This document shows, piece after piece, positions 1 through 12,314 of a DNA stretch of 64,000 bases (positions are counted from its first letter, which is position 1; each line of letters starts with the position of its first letter). The notes under the pieces were generated by a model. It saw only the letters and a program-made list of their open reading frames with translations, was not told where the DNA came from and did no database searches. Source of the stretch: Acanthosepion esculentum. Its lineage: Eukaryota; Mollusca; Cephalopoda; Sepiida; Sepiidae. Both the position numbers and the translations under genes were made by a program. The stretch is taken from positions 34,033,999-34,097,998 of the forward strand of contig OZ038509.1 in assembly GCA_964036315.1 (NCBI GenBank). The letters are read 5' to 3'.

Positions 1-309
1 TCCATAGTAAAGTTACATTTTTACTTTCACTTAAAGCCACTCTAATGACGATAGAGTTTTGCTTTTAGCATCAATGATAATAATAATAATAGTAATAATA
101 ATAACCGCAATACGAGCAAACAGAGCAATGCTACAGGTACAAGCGTGAGTCTATATTAGAGAAAGTAAAAACACAAAAGCATCTCAAAACTTAGAAATAA
201 AAATGGCGTCCCTAATTCAGTCTGGTATTTTATTATCAACAAATAAAAGGCAAAAAGATTGGATTTTTCGGTTCCAGTAAACTATAGTGTAAAATTTACA
301 GAAAGCAAA

Positions 310-520
310 ATGCTAGTTAACTATCAGGACCTTGCCAGTTGAATGAAGAAAAATGGGACCAGGAAGATGACAGTTGCGCTATTCGTTGATGGGCTATGGA
401 AGTGAGCGTTAAGGTTAGAAATGGCATCATGACACTTTCCACTGCAAAAAAAAAAATAAATAAACAAATAAATAAAATAAAATAAAAAAAATAATTACAT
501 AGATAAAGCCCTTCGTAAAA
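310..520 (-). mobile_element. 3'-terminal fragment of an R2-like LINE (non-coding tail)
   Basis: Read on the minus strand, this stretch shares blocks with the DNA just beyond the LINE end at 30220-30340, including the plus-strand words gaaatggcatcatg and agataaagcccttcg. The two copies are divergent. It carries a poly-A/T-rich stretch at about 446-496 and no open coding sequence that I recognise. I infer that it is a 5'-truncated 3' UTR of the same LINE family, inserted into the AT-rich element that continues on its right. Confidence 0.45.
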
Positions 521-521
521 A

Positions 522-1450
522 GAAAGTTTTATTGTCAAAATGTTTATGTTATTATTAAAAGGAAATACGAAACTATTTTTTTATTATTTTATTAAATTTA
601 TTAACCCTTTCTAGCACGTTCGAAATTTGAATTAAAAACCTAGTTTTTATTGCGTCAGCAACGATAAGAGGTGAGAATTGATTAGTAATTGATTAGTCTA
701 GGAAATTTTAGCGTCTATTTTTGCCGAAAAAACAGTGATTTGGAAGTTCTTGTAAAAATCAATTGTCGGACTTTAATTAAATTTTCAGAACTTATTCACA
801 ACTGAAATAAATTATTTTACAAATTTTTTAGAAAATCTCCATAAAAATATTTTTTTACATCTATTAGCAACCCCTCCCTTTACTTAATTTTATGAAATTT
901 TGAGAAATTAAATTTCACTACTAGTAATTTATATTAGTTAAAAGCGGAACTCCTTGGAGAATTCAAAAATCAGTTTTTGTTTGTAAAACCAATTTCCGAA
1001 AAAATCTGCCCTATGACATTATTTAATTAGAAACGCTTTTAATTGCTTTCATAAATAAGTTATATTAAGAAAATTATTTTTACAAGAATTGTTTTCATTT
1101 TAAAATTTAATAAGAATAATTCATTAAGTTTTAAATCTTTTAAATTTTTGAATTAATTTCACTCTTTTAGATGATATTATGTAAAAAACTATACTTACTA
1201 ATAAATTGAAAAGCTTATTACAATTCATGTAACACCAATATATTTAAAAGAATTTTAATTGTTTGTATGTATATTTAACGTGCCGAATTTTGTAGATACG
1301 GATGTTCATACAAGACATTATCAGAAAACAATAGCGATAACTATAGTAAATTTAAAGCCAAAGTATCTAAAACGCCATAAAACATTCGATTACGGAGAAT
1401 ATGTTCCTAATTTTGTTTAAATTACTGAGTAGATAAAGATTATGCAAAAA
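522..1450 (+). mobile_element. AT-rich TIR element, copy I, left part
   Basis: This non-coding DNA aligns by eye with 42480-43570 and in part with 38510-39110. Shared blocks include tattaaaaggaaa, attttagcgtct, attgtcgga, caagaattgttttcat and agcgataactatagtaaa, all in the same order. No coding potential is visible. The element is interrupted by the LINE fragment at 1455-2595 and resumes after it. The left end of this copy is lost at the LINE tail that ends near 520. Confidence 0.6.
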
Positions 1451-1454
1451 GGTG

Positions 1455-2595
1455 CTCACATCATTCCGAGCGCATGATGGACAACCAGTATGTCACGCTT
1501 TTCAGTGTGTACGCTCCAACTCTACAAGCTGAACCTGCAGAAAAAGACAAGTTCTACTCTGAGCTCTCCGGCCGTCTCTAAAGCACCCCTGCAGACGACA
1601 AGGTGATAATTCTTGGGGATTTCATTGCCAGAGTGGGCCAAAATGCAGATGATAGAAAGTAGTACTTGGCAGACACGGCGTTTGTAACTGCAATGTCAAC
1701 GGGCGCTTGCTGCTGGAGCTTTGCACCGAGCAGCAACTTGTCATTACCAACACCATCTTCCAGCAAAAGGACAGTCTTAAAACAACCTGAATGCATCCTC
1801 GGTTCAAACATTGGCACCTCATACTTATTGTACACCAGCGAGACATCAAAGACGTCCTTCACACCAAAGTGATGCCCAGTGCAGAATGTCAACCCGACCA
1901 TCGCATATTGCGCTGCAAACTTAGACAGCACTTCAAACCCAAAACCAAGGAAAGGAACCACCCCGCCCTCCAGAAAATGTTCAATCTGAACATTCTTCAG
2001 TCAGCTGAAGTGAAAGCTGACTTTCAGGCAGGCCTACAGTCCAAGCTTAAACACGGCAACTCTCCAGTAGACGCCTTCTCCTGAAACACTCTGGGATCAA
2101 CTAAAGACTGCCAACCTGCAGACTTCTGAAGACGTTCTGGGGTTTACCATCAGGAACAGCAAAGTTTGGTTAGTTGAGAACAACCAAGAGATTGTAACCC
2201 TACCCCAGAGAGAAATCAGCTATGTACAGAGCAAGGTAACTACAGGAGCTTCTACGAAGCACTCAAGGCAGTGTATGGCCCGACTCACAGGGTCCAGAGT
2301 CCCTTGCGCAGTGCCGATGGACAGGTGTTTTTCACAAACAAGGCCTCCATCCTGAGCCGTTGGACTGAGTACTTCCAGTGCTGACCGAGTCATCCAGGAC
2401 CCGGCAGTTGTCCGCAACCCCAAGCAGCCAGTCAAGGCAGAAATGGACGAACTACCCTCTGTCGAAGAAATTACCAAATCCCTAGAGCAGTTGACGAGCG
2501 GTAAGGCAGCGGGAGTCAACGAGATTCCATCAGGGATCTGGAAAGATGGAGGGCCAGCATTACACAGCAAGCTCCACGAACTCCTTGTCTGTTAA
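1455..2595 (+). pseudogene. RTE-like LINE fragment: APE endonuclease and start of RT
   Basis: The translated plus strand gives an apurinic-type endonuclease domain: SVYAPTLQAEP near 1507, then VIILGDF near 1604, then a run ending in SAECQPDHRILRCKL near 1885. A linker follows, and then the start of a reverse transcriptase with SGKAAGVNEIPSGIWKDGG near 2499. These are the usual motifs of the RTE-like LINEs often mis-annotated as craniofacial development protein 2. Internal stops and frame changes (near 1578, 1660, 1865 and 2085) break it. It stops just after the first RT motif, so it lacks the catalytic YxDD region. It sits inside the AT-rich element, so it is younger than that copy. The endonuclease assignment is confident; the exact clade is not. 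Confidence 0.8.
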
Positions 2596-2599
2596 AGTA

Positions 2600-3570
2600 G
2601 TTAGAGATTATACAAAAAGGCGCTCACGTTATATTCTTTAATTATTGTTTACATATAAAGCCTCCCATAAATAAATAAATTCCATCTGTCATCAAGATGT
2701 CAACACGTCAACACCTTAAATAAGCAGTTATCACCTTGTTAAAAATGAATTTCTGCAGTATTTTAAACTTAAAGTAAATAGTATTTATTCCAAATCAGAT
2801 TAATTATTAATCAGATTAAATCAGCTAATATTTCTTAAATACAGTTTCAGAAAAGTATATTTTATTTTTGGAAGATTTTAAAAAAAAGGGAGAATTACAG
2901 ACAAACGCGGGCTAAAAATGCCATTGAAATCAAATTTTTATCAAATAAAAACTCTTTCCAGTTAATTTAAATTAGTTTTGAAGTTGTTGTAACTTAGGGA
3001 AGGTAACTGAATAGAATAATCAAACGAAGGTTGGTAATGAACGATAATACTTAGGACAAGAACAACACAACGGCGAGTAAAAGTAGTAGTCAACTGCTAG
3101 AAGTGAGTCAAATGAATTACACAATGAATTTTCAACTGCAGAATATTCACCAACCACCCCACGCGGTTAGATGTGGCACAAGGCCGAATTTAATGTTGGG
3201 TATCCGAGCCCGTAGGCTCGGCCAAAAATTCCCCGTAGACCCCGTATAGAACGGTGTCGGGTAGTTGTTTCCCGAGACGAAACTCTGCTCTTCGAGATAG
3301 CCTCGTCTGTGTATCCTCTCTGCCCGGAGTCAGAGAGCTTGCCCAGCACAGTTGAAGACGAATCTTCAACTGCAGACCAACATACAGTATTTACTACTGT
3401 ATTTATGTGAATGGGGATATACCCATTATTTTCCGTAGATATGCTGCAACAGAAGTACAGCAAAGTATTACTGGAAATATTACATTTAATCTATTAGCTT
3501 GAAATTAAAACTAAATTTAAATTTCAAGAAAGATTTTTCATTAAAAAAATAATTTTAAACCTTAGGTAAC
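2600..3570 (+). mobile_element. AT-rich TIR element, copy I, right part
   Basis: The alignment with 43600-43860 and 44480-44670, and with 39140-39530, resumes after the LINE insertion. Shared words are aaggcgctcacgttatat, cttgttaaaaa, aaagtaaata and aagatttttcatt. The right end, ccttaggtaacgc, matches the 3' ends of copies II and III but runs into a (TA)n array instead of the terminal GGTACC-type repeat. A solo LINE monomer lies inside at 3165-3385. Confidence 0.6.
3165..3385 (-). repeat. Solo LINE monomer (minus strand)
   Basis: On the minus strand this is one copy of the ~230 bp GC-rich monomer that flanks the LINE at 6154-10985. It ends at the shared terminal block ttcggccttgtgccacat (as its complement, near 3172-3190). 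It contains the same imperfect hairpins: gcagagagg with its partner, a gacgaggct / tttcgtctcg stem, and ccgagcctacgggctcgg. No LINE coding DNA is attached, so the monomer can occur alone, either as a severely truncated insertion or as a unit that moves by itself. Confidence 0.75.
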
Positions 3571-3575
3571 GCAAA

Positions 3576-4439
<864 letters not shown>

Positions 4440-4440
<1 letters not shown>

Positions 4441-4790
4441 AATATAACGCTTAGATGGGAGTCCATATGTCATAAAATCACATTCATTATAATGATGAAA
4501 ATCTTACATATAGACAATGCAAATCCTAGGAAAACACAATGAAAATCTTAGATCGAAATAATGAAAAAGTTAGTTTAAAAACAATGAATATGCTATATAG
4601 AACAGTGAAAGTTTTAGATGAAGACGATGAAAAGGTTACATTAAAAACAATGAGAATTCCCGATTAAAACAATAAAAATGTTAGATAAAACAGCGAAAGT
4701 CTAAGATAAAGACGATGAAAATATCAACAAAAAGAAAATCTGATATAGATCCAATGACAATTCCGATGAAAATCTTTGAGCAATTTTATA
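4440..4790 (+). repeat. Degenerate short tandem repeat
   Basis: Words of the type acaatgaaaat, ttaga and aaaaacaatga recur every ~20-30 bases: near 4493, 4541, 4555, 4583, 4628, 4648, 4708, 4750 and 4762. The consensus is roughly acaatgaaaatnttagatnn. The copies are strongly diverged and there is no ORF. It looks like an old minisatellite. Confidence 0.6.
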
Positions 4791-5340
4791 AATATCGATG
4801 TGCTACAAACCACATAAGAATCAACAAATTGGTCGAGAGATTAAAATGAATGGGAAAACTATGTTCTCTCTGTAAAAGCCAATATTTATTTTTATGAAAC
4901 GTCTTCTAGGAATAAATGTAAAAAAAAAAAAAGAGTCATCAATAACTTTTGAAAATTTTATTGAAATTGAATTTAATTTCCATTGACAACGTGTCCATGT
5001 TCATTCTGTTCATGAAACGAAATGATTTTCTCTTATTTTGGAGATTAACTTCATTGTAGAATATATTTTGCATTTTGATCCATTACCTTCCTCAATGAAA
5101 AGCCTTCTCGCACAATTGCTATCTACCCCGGTAAAGAAATTCTCCATGCGCCTTTTACAGTCTTCTAGTGAACTGAAATTTCTTTTCCATTCAGGGAAAT
5201 CTGTCAAGAAATCTCTCAAAAGCGAAAAATGCTAATTCGAAGCGTGAATAGAATATGGTGGAAAGGGAGAACAGCCCAGTTATAAACGTTATTAACCTGA
5301 CCATCATGGAAACATAGAATTAAGGCTTATCTGGGAGATT
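4791..5340. other. Unassigned region with two overlapping short ORFs
   Basis: Nothing here is recognised. Both strands are open around 5010-5235 (69 codons minus, 65 codons plus). The minus frame begins MRDFLTDFPEWKRNF and is rich in charged residues, but I see no family match, no Kozak support and no splice signals that convince me. It may be a short decayed element or chance. Confidence 0.2.
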
Positions 5341-5344
5341 TTTC

Positions 5345-6110
5345 TTTCACTTTTTAAAATCATTTCACTCCAAGCAAGGTGATAATGCCACTAGGATGCA
5401 GGGGGTTACAGGGAGTGAAGGAGAACGAGAAGAAATTATTGAGAAGTAAGGAAAACGACAATAAATGAACAGTATTCATTAAGAGAGAAGATGGTGATGG
5501 CCGGTGGCCGGGAATCAACGTATCGGAAGGGAGTTTTACAGGTGAGAAATGCGTGAAAAGGCAGAGAAGATTATCTGTGGTGATTTAATGAAAGCAGTTT
5601 TGTTTTGGAGGCGTTGACATTTACAAGCCATTTCTTGCCCCAGTTAACCACTGATTGGAGGTCCTCTTCAAGGGAATTTACCAGTTTTACATTGTCAGAT
5701 CAGTCGGACTTTCTAGTAAGACAGGAACAAATAGTTGTGTAGTCTTCATAGATACCTAGTTAGGAACTGATGACATCCGGAAGGGCCTTTGAAGGAACGA
5801 TTGGAATAGATCAAATATTCGCCCAGATATAGCGTAGTTATTGTGGATAAGGCAAGCATACCAAAATCGGTCAGAGGATTTGAGATATCTTCGGCCACCG
5901 CCCAAGCTTCGCGTTGTTACCTAAAGCATAATAGACAAATTCAGTGATGGATGTTAACACATCGGCGGTAGACATGTAGAAACAGAAGCCATAGTTTTTA
6001 TCCGATAGGAGGTCATTTCCCGGTTTTTTGTTTCTAGATTTTAGCATCACTGTTTTCTAATCGGCAGTAATAACTGTTTGATGTAATGTCACCCCCATGA
6101 CACAATAGGT
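5345..6110 (-). pseudogene. LINE RT fragment and 3' end (Jockey/CR1-like)
   Basis: Minus-strand translation gives a decayed RT palm region. A block near 5740 resembles the family's YADDT motif. A block near 5600-5680 (NSLEEDLQS then NWGKKWLVNVNASKT) is typical of LINE thumb-connection sequence. The 3' end, written on the plus strand, is aatcatttcactccaagcaag at 5358-5378. The same tail occurs at 17365, 28264 and 43860, all on the minus strand. An internal deletion joins the thumb region to the very end of the ORF (a NSLP-type motif near 5500). Many stops make it non-functional. The clade call is inference. Confidence 0.7.
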
Positions 6111-6153
6111 AGTAACAACCTATAATTAGCTGTAAGTCCACGGAATACAGAGT

Positions 6154-6590
6154 CTAGCTGAAATATTGTCAGCTGTACTGTCAAACTCTTTGCCATCGGA
6201 CAGAGAGGAACTCGGACGAGAATATGCCGAAGGGCAGAGCCTCGTTCGGGAAGGTAGACAAAGGCGATCCCGTTTATGCGTGGTCTACGGGGATTTTTGG
6301 CCGAGCCTACGGACTCGGGAACCTCACATTAAATTCGGCCTTGTGCCACATGTGACTGTTTGGGACAGTTTCTAGATAATCTAGCTGAAATCTTTTTCAG
6401 CTGTTCTGGTCGAACTCTCTGCCTCCGAACAGAGAGGAACCCGGACGAGGCTATGCCGAAGGGCAGAGTCTCGTTCGGGGAGGTATAACCTGATCCCGTA
6501 TATGCTGAGTCTACGGGGATTTTTTGGCCGAGCCTACGGGCACGGGAAGCACACATTAAATTCGGCATTGTGCCACATGCAGAAGTCGGG
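6154..6590 (+). repeat. Two tandem 5' monomers of the LINE (units A and B)
   Basis: Two head-to-tail copies of a GC-rich unit start with ctagctgaaat at 6154 and 6381 (period 227). Each contains gaactctctgcc / ggcagagagg-type hairpins, a cggacgag...ctcgttcggg stem, a tctacggggattttttgg block, ccgagcctacggg and the end block ttcggccttgtgccacat (ttcggcattgtgccacat in unit B). The second unit runs straight into the LINE coding region. Tandem 5' monomers act as promoters in several LINE families; that role is inferred here. The strong secondary structure is visible directly. Confidence 0.75.
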
Positions 6591-9500
6591 TTGGAATACG
6601 GCGGCCTACAGGACTACATCCCTGGTGATCCGACTGGGGATGTGCCCCTACCGAAACCAGTTGTTCGCCTGCTTCGTGATCTCCTCTCCTTCGGCGTAGA
6701 TGTAGCTGCGATCCAGGAGACACACATCGTTTGCGAAGTTGATGCGCGTTTGCTGTCTAGAGACATTGTTGTCTATTCAACAGGCCAAAGGTGTATCCTT
6801 GCTGGGTGCGAAGCTGGACCTTGTCCACGTCGATACGGGGGCCGGTTGATCGTGGCTGCCGTGAACAACAGTTCGTTTAGGGTTTTTGCGGTTTATGGAC
6901 CCACTGACCAGACGGAGCATCGCTCGTTTTATCGGCAGCCAGGTGGATTCGTCTCGCTTAGTCTTAGTGGGGATCTGGAATGCCATCCTGGATTCCGATA
7001 TAGACAGGTGGCGGAGAGCTAGTGGGAAGTCAATGGGTGATCGTAGCCTGGTTGATCTGATTGGCGAGTTCGGTCTCGTCGATAGATATCGGGTCGATCA
7101 TCCTACGTGGATAGAATGTAAGTGAGAAAGGCCGATCTAGACTTATTAGATTGTCCCACGTCCAACTGGTTAGGCTATTTGGACTATAGACTCGTGTGTG
7201 CCAGGATGGCGTTAGGTTTTTAGCCTAGAATGGCTGGACACTGGAGGCTCAATTTTTTCTTAGTGGACATGCGGGACTTTCAGCAACAGCTAATTAAACT
7301 AGTACAGCGGAAACTAGTGGGGGCAAGTATTGGGAATAGGTGGTGGGAGAGGCTTAAGAATAGGATTAGGTCCTTCACCACCGAATATAGCCCGAGGCTC
7401 GCACTAAATAAGGCTAATAAGGTGAAGACGCTTAAATATAGTCTGTCTCGGGCGGAGGTGCGGAGGGAACCCCGAGAGATAAGTTTAGCTAGGCAAGCTC
7501 TTGAGCCATTGACTAGCAAGCACTACAAGGCTCAGGTAGTTAGGCATAGGTTAAACAAGATGTCTAACAAAGCGGTGAACATGGGCGCAGAATTACACAA
7601 GGAAGAGATCCGTCGAGGTTCCGATCGTTACATTCGTGAGGTCAAAACCCCAGATGGGCATACTCTGAGGTCGAGTGACAATATATGCGCGGCGTTTCGG
7701 CGGCATTTCGATAGCCGCATTATTAAGGAGCCTGGTTTCAGTGGTTATGAGTTTCGCGGCTATTTGGCTGACTTTCCTCGGCTTGCACCGACTGGAGCGG
7801 CTAGCTGCGAAGGTGAGATCCTGGAAGGCGAAGTCTACTTGGCATTGACGAGGGTCGGTAGTGGCAAGTCTCCGGGACTTGATGGTTTACCCTATAAATT
7901 GTACTTGAGGTTGTCGCACATCTTTGTGCCGATATTGACTGCTGTGTTCAACAACTGGTTTCGGTAGGGGCCCATCCCCAGTCGGATCACCAGGGATGTA
8001 GTCACACTGTTGAAAAAGAGCTATGATGGAAGGCGGAAATTAGGTGATTACAGGCCCATAACTCTGCTATATACAAAGTTAAAGATTTTGGCCAAGATCC
8101 TGACGGAGCGTTTACAGTCAGTTGCCGAGAGTCTGTTGGGATCTGATCAGACTTGTGCTGTGAGGGAACGACCAATTCAAAGCAACCTACATCTGATCCA
8201 CATGATCCTAGAAGGTGTAAAAGACAATTATGAGGCCACGTTGATCAGTCCAAGGCATTTGATAGGGTCGATCATCGGTACCTGTCTGCTGTCCTGTAGG
8301 CCGCCGTATTCCAACCCGACTTCTGCAAGTGGATCAGTCTCCTGTATCTCTCCCAAAGTTCAGTGGTACAGTTGACCGGAAAGCGGTCTCGCGCTTTTAT
8401 GCTGTCTCGGTCGGTTCGTCAGGGTTGCTCACTGTCGCTCCTACTTTACACTTTGGCGTCGGAGCCTCTCTTTCGCCGGCTAAGAGACCGGGCGAGCAGT
8501 CCGGCCCTACGTGGAATCGCAGTCCCTGGTGGTGCTTGAGCCAAGGTTTCCGCGTACACCGATGACGTGTCCATTTTCGTGTCGTGTCGCAGCGACATTG
8601 AGGTGGTACAGAAGGCGCTTGAACGGTACTAAATGGTCACGGGGGCCAAGATTAACCGCAACAAGTCTTCTGGCTTGTGGTTAGGTTCCTGGAAAAGAGT
8701 CGATCTTCCGAGATCCTGTGGCTGGACGGACGGTCATGTCCGCACTCTTGAAGTATGGTTTGGACCCGATCTCCAGCTGGAGAAAAATTGGTCAGAAGTA
8801 CAGGCAAAGGTCGGAGCGTTGGTCGCTACTTGGCTTCGAAGGAGGTTGTCCTTGAAGGGTAGAGCTGAGGCGTGTGCCACTTACGTCTTTCCTCTCATCA
8901 TTTACCGCTTGACTGTACTTCCTCTTTGCAAGGACCATCGGAAGGCGATCGAGCACTTATTGTTCAGCCTCTTGTCGGATGATCGCAATCAGAAGGTCTG
9001 CAAAGAATGCTGTGTCCAGCGTCCGTATCATGGGGTGGGAGCTGGGGATGCCACACTTGATGTGTCACCGACACGCCTCGAGGTTGGCTTTCCTACGCCG
9101 CATTTTGACTGAGGATTCGATTTTGGAGGGGAGTGTTAGGGATGCCTTCGCTAGCCTTACTATCACTCCGCTCATTTCTTGGGCTAAGCGCCGTCGTAGG
9201 CCTGGGAAATTGTCGACTTTCCTCAGCGAGTGTCAAGCGGCCTTGAAGGCCTTTCTCGGTCCAGTGACCTTTCACTGTTTCGAAAGGTCTTGTATCGTGA
9301 ATTAGTGGAGGGGATCTTCTCTGTGAGCGGTTCGGTTTGTCGTTGGCCGAGTTGCACTCTTTCTGGTCTTGGGCGCCAGCGGCAAATTACCTCAGTAACA
9401 CTGAGTTTTCGCTTACCTGGCCATTGATTCGGAACGTGCTATCTCTCAATGACAGGATCTTCAGATGGGGCTGGGCGGATTTTCACGACTGTCATCGATG

Positions 9501-9945
9501 TGATCTTGGCTTAGAAGAAAGGGTTTCACACGCCTTCTAACATTGTCCTCAGGTGCGACCTTTTTGGGATTATGTCGGCGAGTTGACAGCTCGTATCGCT
9601 CCCGCTTCTCGTGCTTATCGGTCTCGGATACGTGTGCAATAATGTGTCGCCACCGTATTCTGGGGAGAAACGTATGGTGTTTCTGACGCTGCTAGCCGTG
9701 GTGCGAATGGTGATTTGGATGTCGTGGATGGAGGGAATCTTGCGATACGAACGCTATTCTCATCAGTATTTGACCAGATTCTTTCAGCAGCAGCTGAAGG
9801 TGAAGATCAGGACTGATAGAAAGCGTTTGATATCGACAGATTTCTGCGAAAGGTGGGTGAAAGCATCGAGCTTGGTTTGTGTGAAAGAGACTAACATTGA
9901 GTTCCTTTTTAAGTCCACTTGGTCACAACGGGGCGGTTTCCTGTG
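6570..9945 (+). pseudogene. LINE ORF: APE endonuclease, reverse transcriptase, zinc-finger end
   Basis: Translation across three frames recovers a nearly complete non-LTR ORF. The endonuclease has AAIQETHI (about 6703-6726), FAVYGPTD (about 6889) and a damaged metal site, GIWNAILDSD for GDWN (about 6972). The RT has GKSPGLDGLPYKLY (7863), LGDYRPITLLYTKLKILAK (8041), a broken KAFDRV motif (8255), a QGC-type motif near 8420 and AYTDDVSIFVS (8552). Next comes the thumb with LSLKGRAEACATYVFPLI (8847). A zf-RVT-like finger, CHRCDLGLEERVSHAF, lies at 9490-9537, and a conserved tail (FFQQQLKVKIRTDRKRL) near 9780. At least eight stops or frameshifts inactivate it. Clade placement (Tx1/L1-like or I-like) needs a tree. 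It is flanked on both sides by the same monomers. Confidence 0.85.
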
Positions 9946-10556
9946 ATCCCTCCCCCTGGTTAAGCTAGACACTATTTGTTTTCCTAGTTAATGTGAATAA
10001 GTGTTGCTCTTGGCCTGTTCCCGGCACTCTCTTTTGTTATGATCCATGTCGAGATTCCCAACCTCCCCAGTTTGTTTTTGGCCTCCTTTTCTCATCACGG
10101 CTTGATTTTCCCATTCCGGCATTTCTTTTTAGCCTTCCCTCTCCATTAGTGAGTGTGATTCTTGATTCTATCAGCAGAATACAGCAGCTACTCTTATTAT
10201 TTTGAGGGGTGGACGGGTCCTACTAACAACTGTTTTGTTTTAGTTTGTTTTTGGTTTAATTTTAGTTCGATTCCGTAGTTCATTCGCTTCCCCTCATTTA
10301 ATGTTTCATGAAATTTTTATATATTTTTGAATTTAGTCATTTTAAATTTTTTATATCATGGTGTGTTTTTGTAGGTTTACCCTGTGAATATGTGGTATTA
10401 TGGTATATGTAAGATTGAATGGTGATGAATGAGTTCTTGTGGTAAATGGATCAATTGTATTGGATGAATGGGTCATGATCGTGATTAACCAGGACTAGGA
10501 TAGTTAGCGAAGATCAGCCACTCCCCACAATTGTATATTTTACAATAATAAATAAT
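9946..10556 (+). mobile_element. LINE 3' untranslated region
   Basis: This is the non-coding continuation of the LINE after its last recognisable codons. It has pyrimidine-rich blocks and ends in a short AT-rich tail (ttacaataataaataat). The first downstream monomer starts immediately afterwards at 10557, without a long poly-A. No other gene is visible. Confidence 0.6.
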
Positions 10557-10985
10557 CTAGCAGGAATCTTTTCCAGTTGTGCTGGTTGAACTCTCTGCCT
10601 CCGGGCAGAGATGATCCCCAGACGAGGCTATGTCGAACGGCAGAGTCTCGTCTCGGGAAACAGCTATCCGACCCCGTTTAATACGGGGTTTACGGGGAAA
10701 TTTTGGCCAAGCCTACGAGCTCGGATTACCCCACATTAAACTCGTCCTTGTGCCACATCCTACCTCGTGGGGAGGCTAGTAAATATCGTCTAGCTGGGAT
10801 CTGTTGCTCAGCTCAGATTGTTACTCTGCCTTCAAGAGGAACACGGATGAAGCTATGCCGAAGGGCAGAGTCTCGTCCGGGGAGGTAGACAGATCCGAAC
10901 CCGTTTATGCGGGGTTACGGGGAATTTGGGGCCGAGCATACGGGCTAGGATTGCTCTACATTAAATATTGTCTAGCTGGGATCTG
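10557..10985 (+). repeat. Downstream monomers C and D plus the start of E
   Basis: The monomer seen upstream of the LINE recurs here in the same orientation. Unit C is 10557-10789, unit D is 10790-10971 (shortened), and a third ctagctgggatctgtt begins at 10972 and stops. Units C and D keep gcagagtctcgtc, the cggggtttacggggaa block, gagcctacg or gagcatacg, and the acattaaa block. The LINE is therefore bracketed by direct repeats. Possible causes are tandem or adjacent insertion of a second, 5'-only copy, an LTR-like organisation, or recombination between monomers. Confidence 0.75.
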
Positions 10986-11592
10986 TTAAGAACTACCAAC
11001 CTTCCAATAGTAGCACTCACTACTGGATTGATTTGCGACGATCATGCGCAAATCTGTTACCTTATTTCTTATTATACTGGTTTTTATAATAAATCTTTAC
11101 TTATTTTATCCACCGTGTTTTTCAAGTATATATTCCTATTAGCACGGAATATAACACTGCTAAAATAAAATTTTGTTTTTGCAGAAAGATATAATAGAAG
11201 TATCCTTTCAAATTTCACTATTGTCAGATGAAAACAAGCTATTAGCACGGTTAGTGGATGTTATTCAACGTATTTACTGATAATTGCATGAAGCAACTAA
11301 GATTGAGTTTAGTTTATTTGGTTACGTTTGCTTCCATCATATAAGTCATACCTAAAAATAAGAGATAAAGTGAAACTTTCACACCGCAGTATATAAATAT
11401 GTACATGATCTCACGTCTGTGGGAGTTTGTGTCTTATTGTATGAATATTCTGTTGAAAATGCTAGTGGATTGAATTCTAATAAATATGCTGAATTTAAAA
11501 CTGATCAACATTTTGAAGACGATATGATGAAAATAAATCACTGTCATTTCGAAACCGAAGAACCATGTACAAATTCTCAGTCAGTCAGTTGT
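10986..11592. other. Unassigned AT-rich sequence
   Basis: No feature is recognised. A 156-codon plus-strand open frame starts at 11419, but most of its length is antisense or sense read-through of the SINE at 11593-11915, so I do not treat it as a gene. Confidence 0.4.
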
Positions 11593-11757
11593 GTGTCATG
11601 CGTGATAAATGGGGCGAGAAGACGAGGATTCATACCTTTCCCAAAGTATCAGCACGTAAGTGAATGTAATGGATTCGACTGGAACTCGAACTCGGCTGTT
11701 CGATTCCTCAACCCGAGCCGCTATCCACTACTCCACGGTGCCTCCTTCCCAACTATG
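11593..11757 (-). mobile_element. tRNA-derived SINE (minus strand)
   Basis: On the minus strand it starts ggaggcaccgtggagtagtgg at 11757, an A-box-like region. It continues with gatagcggctcgg and then the B-box-like cgagttcgagttcc near 11683-11696. It shares its tail words (ttacgtgctgata, gggaaaggtatgaatcct) with the SINEs at 14741 and 48334. A half-element in the opposite orientation follows directly. Confidence 0.75.
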
Positions 11758-11764
11758 GGTAAAT

Positions 11765-11915
11765 TGCAGGACGGACCGGGTTCTATAGCCCTGGATGGCA
11801 ACTGGTCTACCGCAGAAAGAAATGGCAACCTACTGCGGGGAAAATATCTGCCTCATCAGTCACGTATCGAAAGATACATGATCGCCTAAGCGTGTATCAC
11901 GCATGACACATAACT
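11765..11915 (+). mobile_element. SINE tail module (plus strand)
   Basis: This block shares the words ccgcagaaagaaatggcaa, ctactgcggg, atctgcct, agatacatgatcgcct and gtgtatcacgcatg with the 3' half of the SINE at 14741-15027. It lacks its own tRNA head. It abuts the minus-strand SINE head-on, so the pair forms a partial inverted repeat: the atcacgcatgacac word occurs at 11893 and, inverted, near 11600. Confidence 0.7.
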
Positions 11916-12009
11916 GATACAAATGCTACACAGCCCAAATTTAAAACTGAAAATGACAAATTCTAGTTTATGTTCTCAGCTTGGATTAAACGAACAACCA
12001 AAAATATTC

Positions 12010-12312
12010 AGTATTTACATTAGTCGGACTATTGTCCTCATCTTTGTCGCCATATTTGTCACAACGTTTCGGCCGTTGTACGCTCCGGCCTTTTTCAGGT
12101 GGTTGGAATTTCGAACTGAACCCTTTATTTCGATCACTGGGGTAGACTGTTCTAGTTCCACGAGCCATGTTTGATGGATGTCAGTTATCAGTTATCTCCT
12201 GCTAATTTTCCCTCTGAAAGTTCTCCACTGCCTTAACCGGGTATTGAACTCACACTCTTTGGGTCTGTCACTGGATCTAACCAACGCATTTATCCACTGT
12301 GCCATGTGTCCT
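12010..12312 (-). mobile_element. tRNA-headed SINE with hammerhead-like tail, left arm of palindrome
   Basis: On the minus strand it begins aggacacatggcacagtgg (A-box-like), then the B-box-like gtgagttcaatacccgg, then a body with ggaactagaacagtctac. The tail holds CTGAAAAAGGCCGG...CGGCCGAAACGTTG near 12062-12100. The last part (acaaatatggcgacaaaga) reaches aatgtaaatactg at 12010. It is paired with a near-identical plus-strand copy starting at 12315. Another minus copy lies at 16985-17305. Confidence 0.75.
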
Positions 12313-12314
12313 CA

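Noticed and set aside
5010..5235. Overlapping 69- and 65-codon frames on opposite strands
   Set aside because: Natural-looking composition but no family recognised. Reported only as unassigned; not called as a gene.
7280..7519. Minus-strand frame of 79 codons inside the LINE
   Set aside because: It is the antisense of the LINE linker region; the plus strand carries the recognisable protein.
11419..11889. 156-codon plus-strand open frame
   Set aside because: Most of its length overlaps two SINE modules; the remainder has no recognisable domain.
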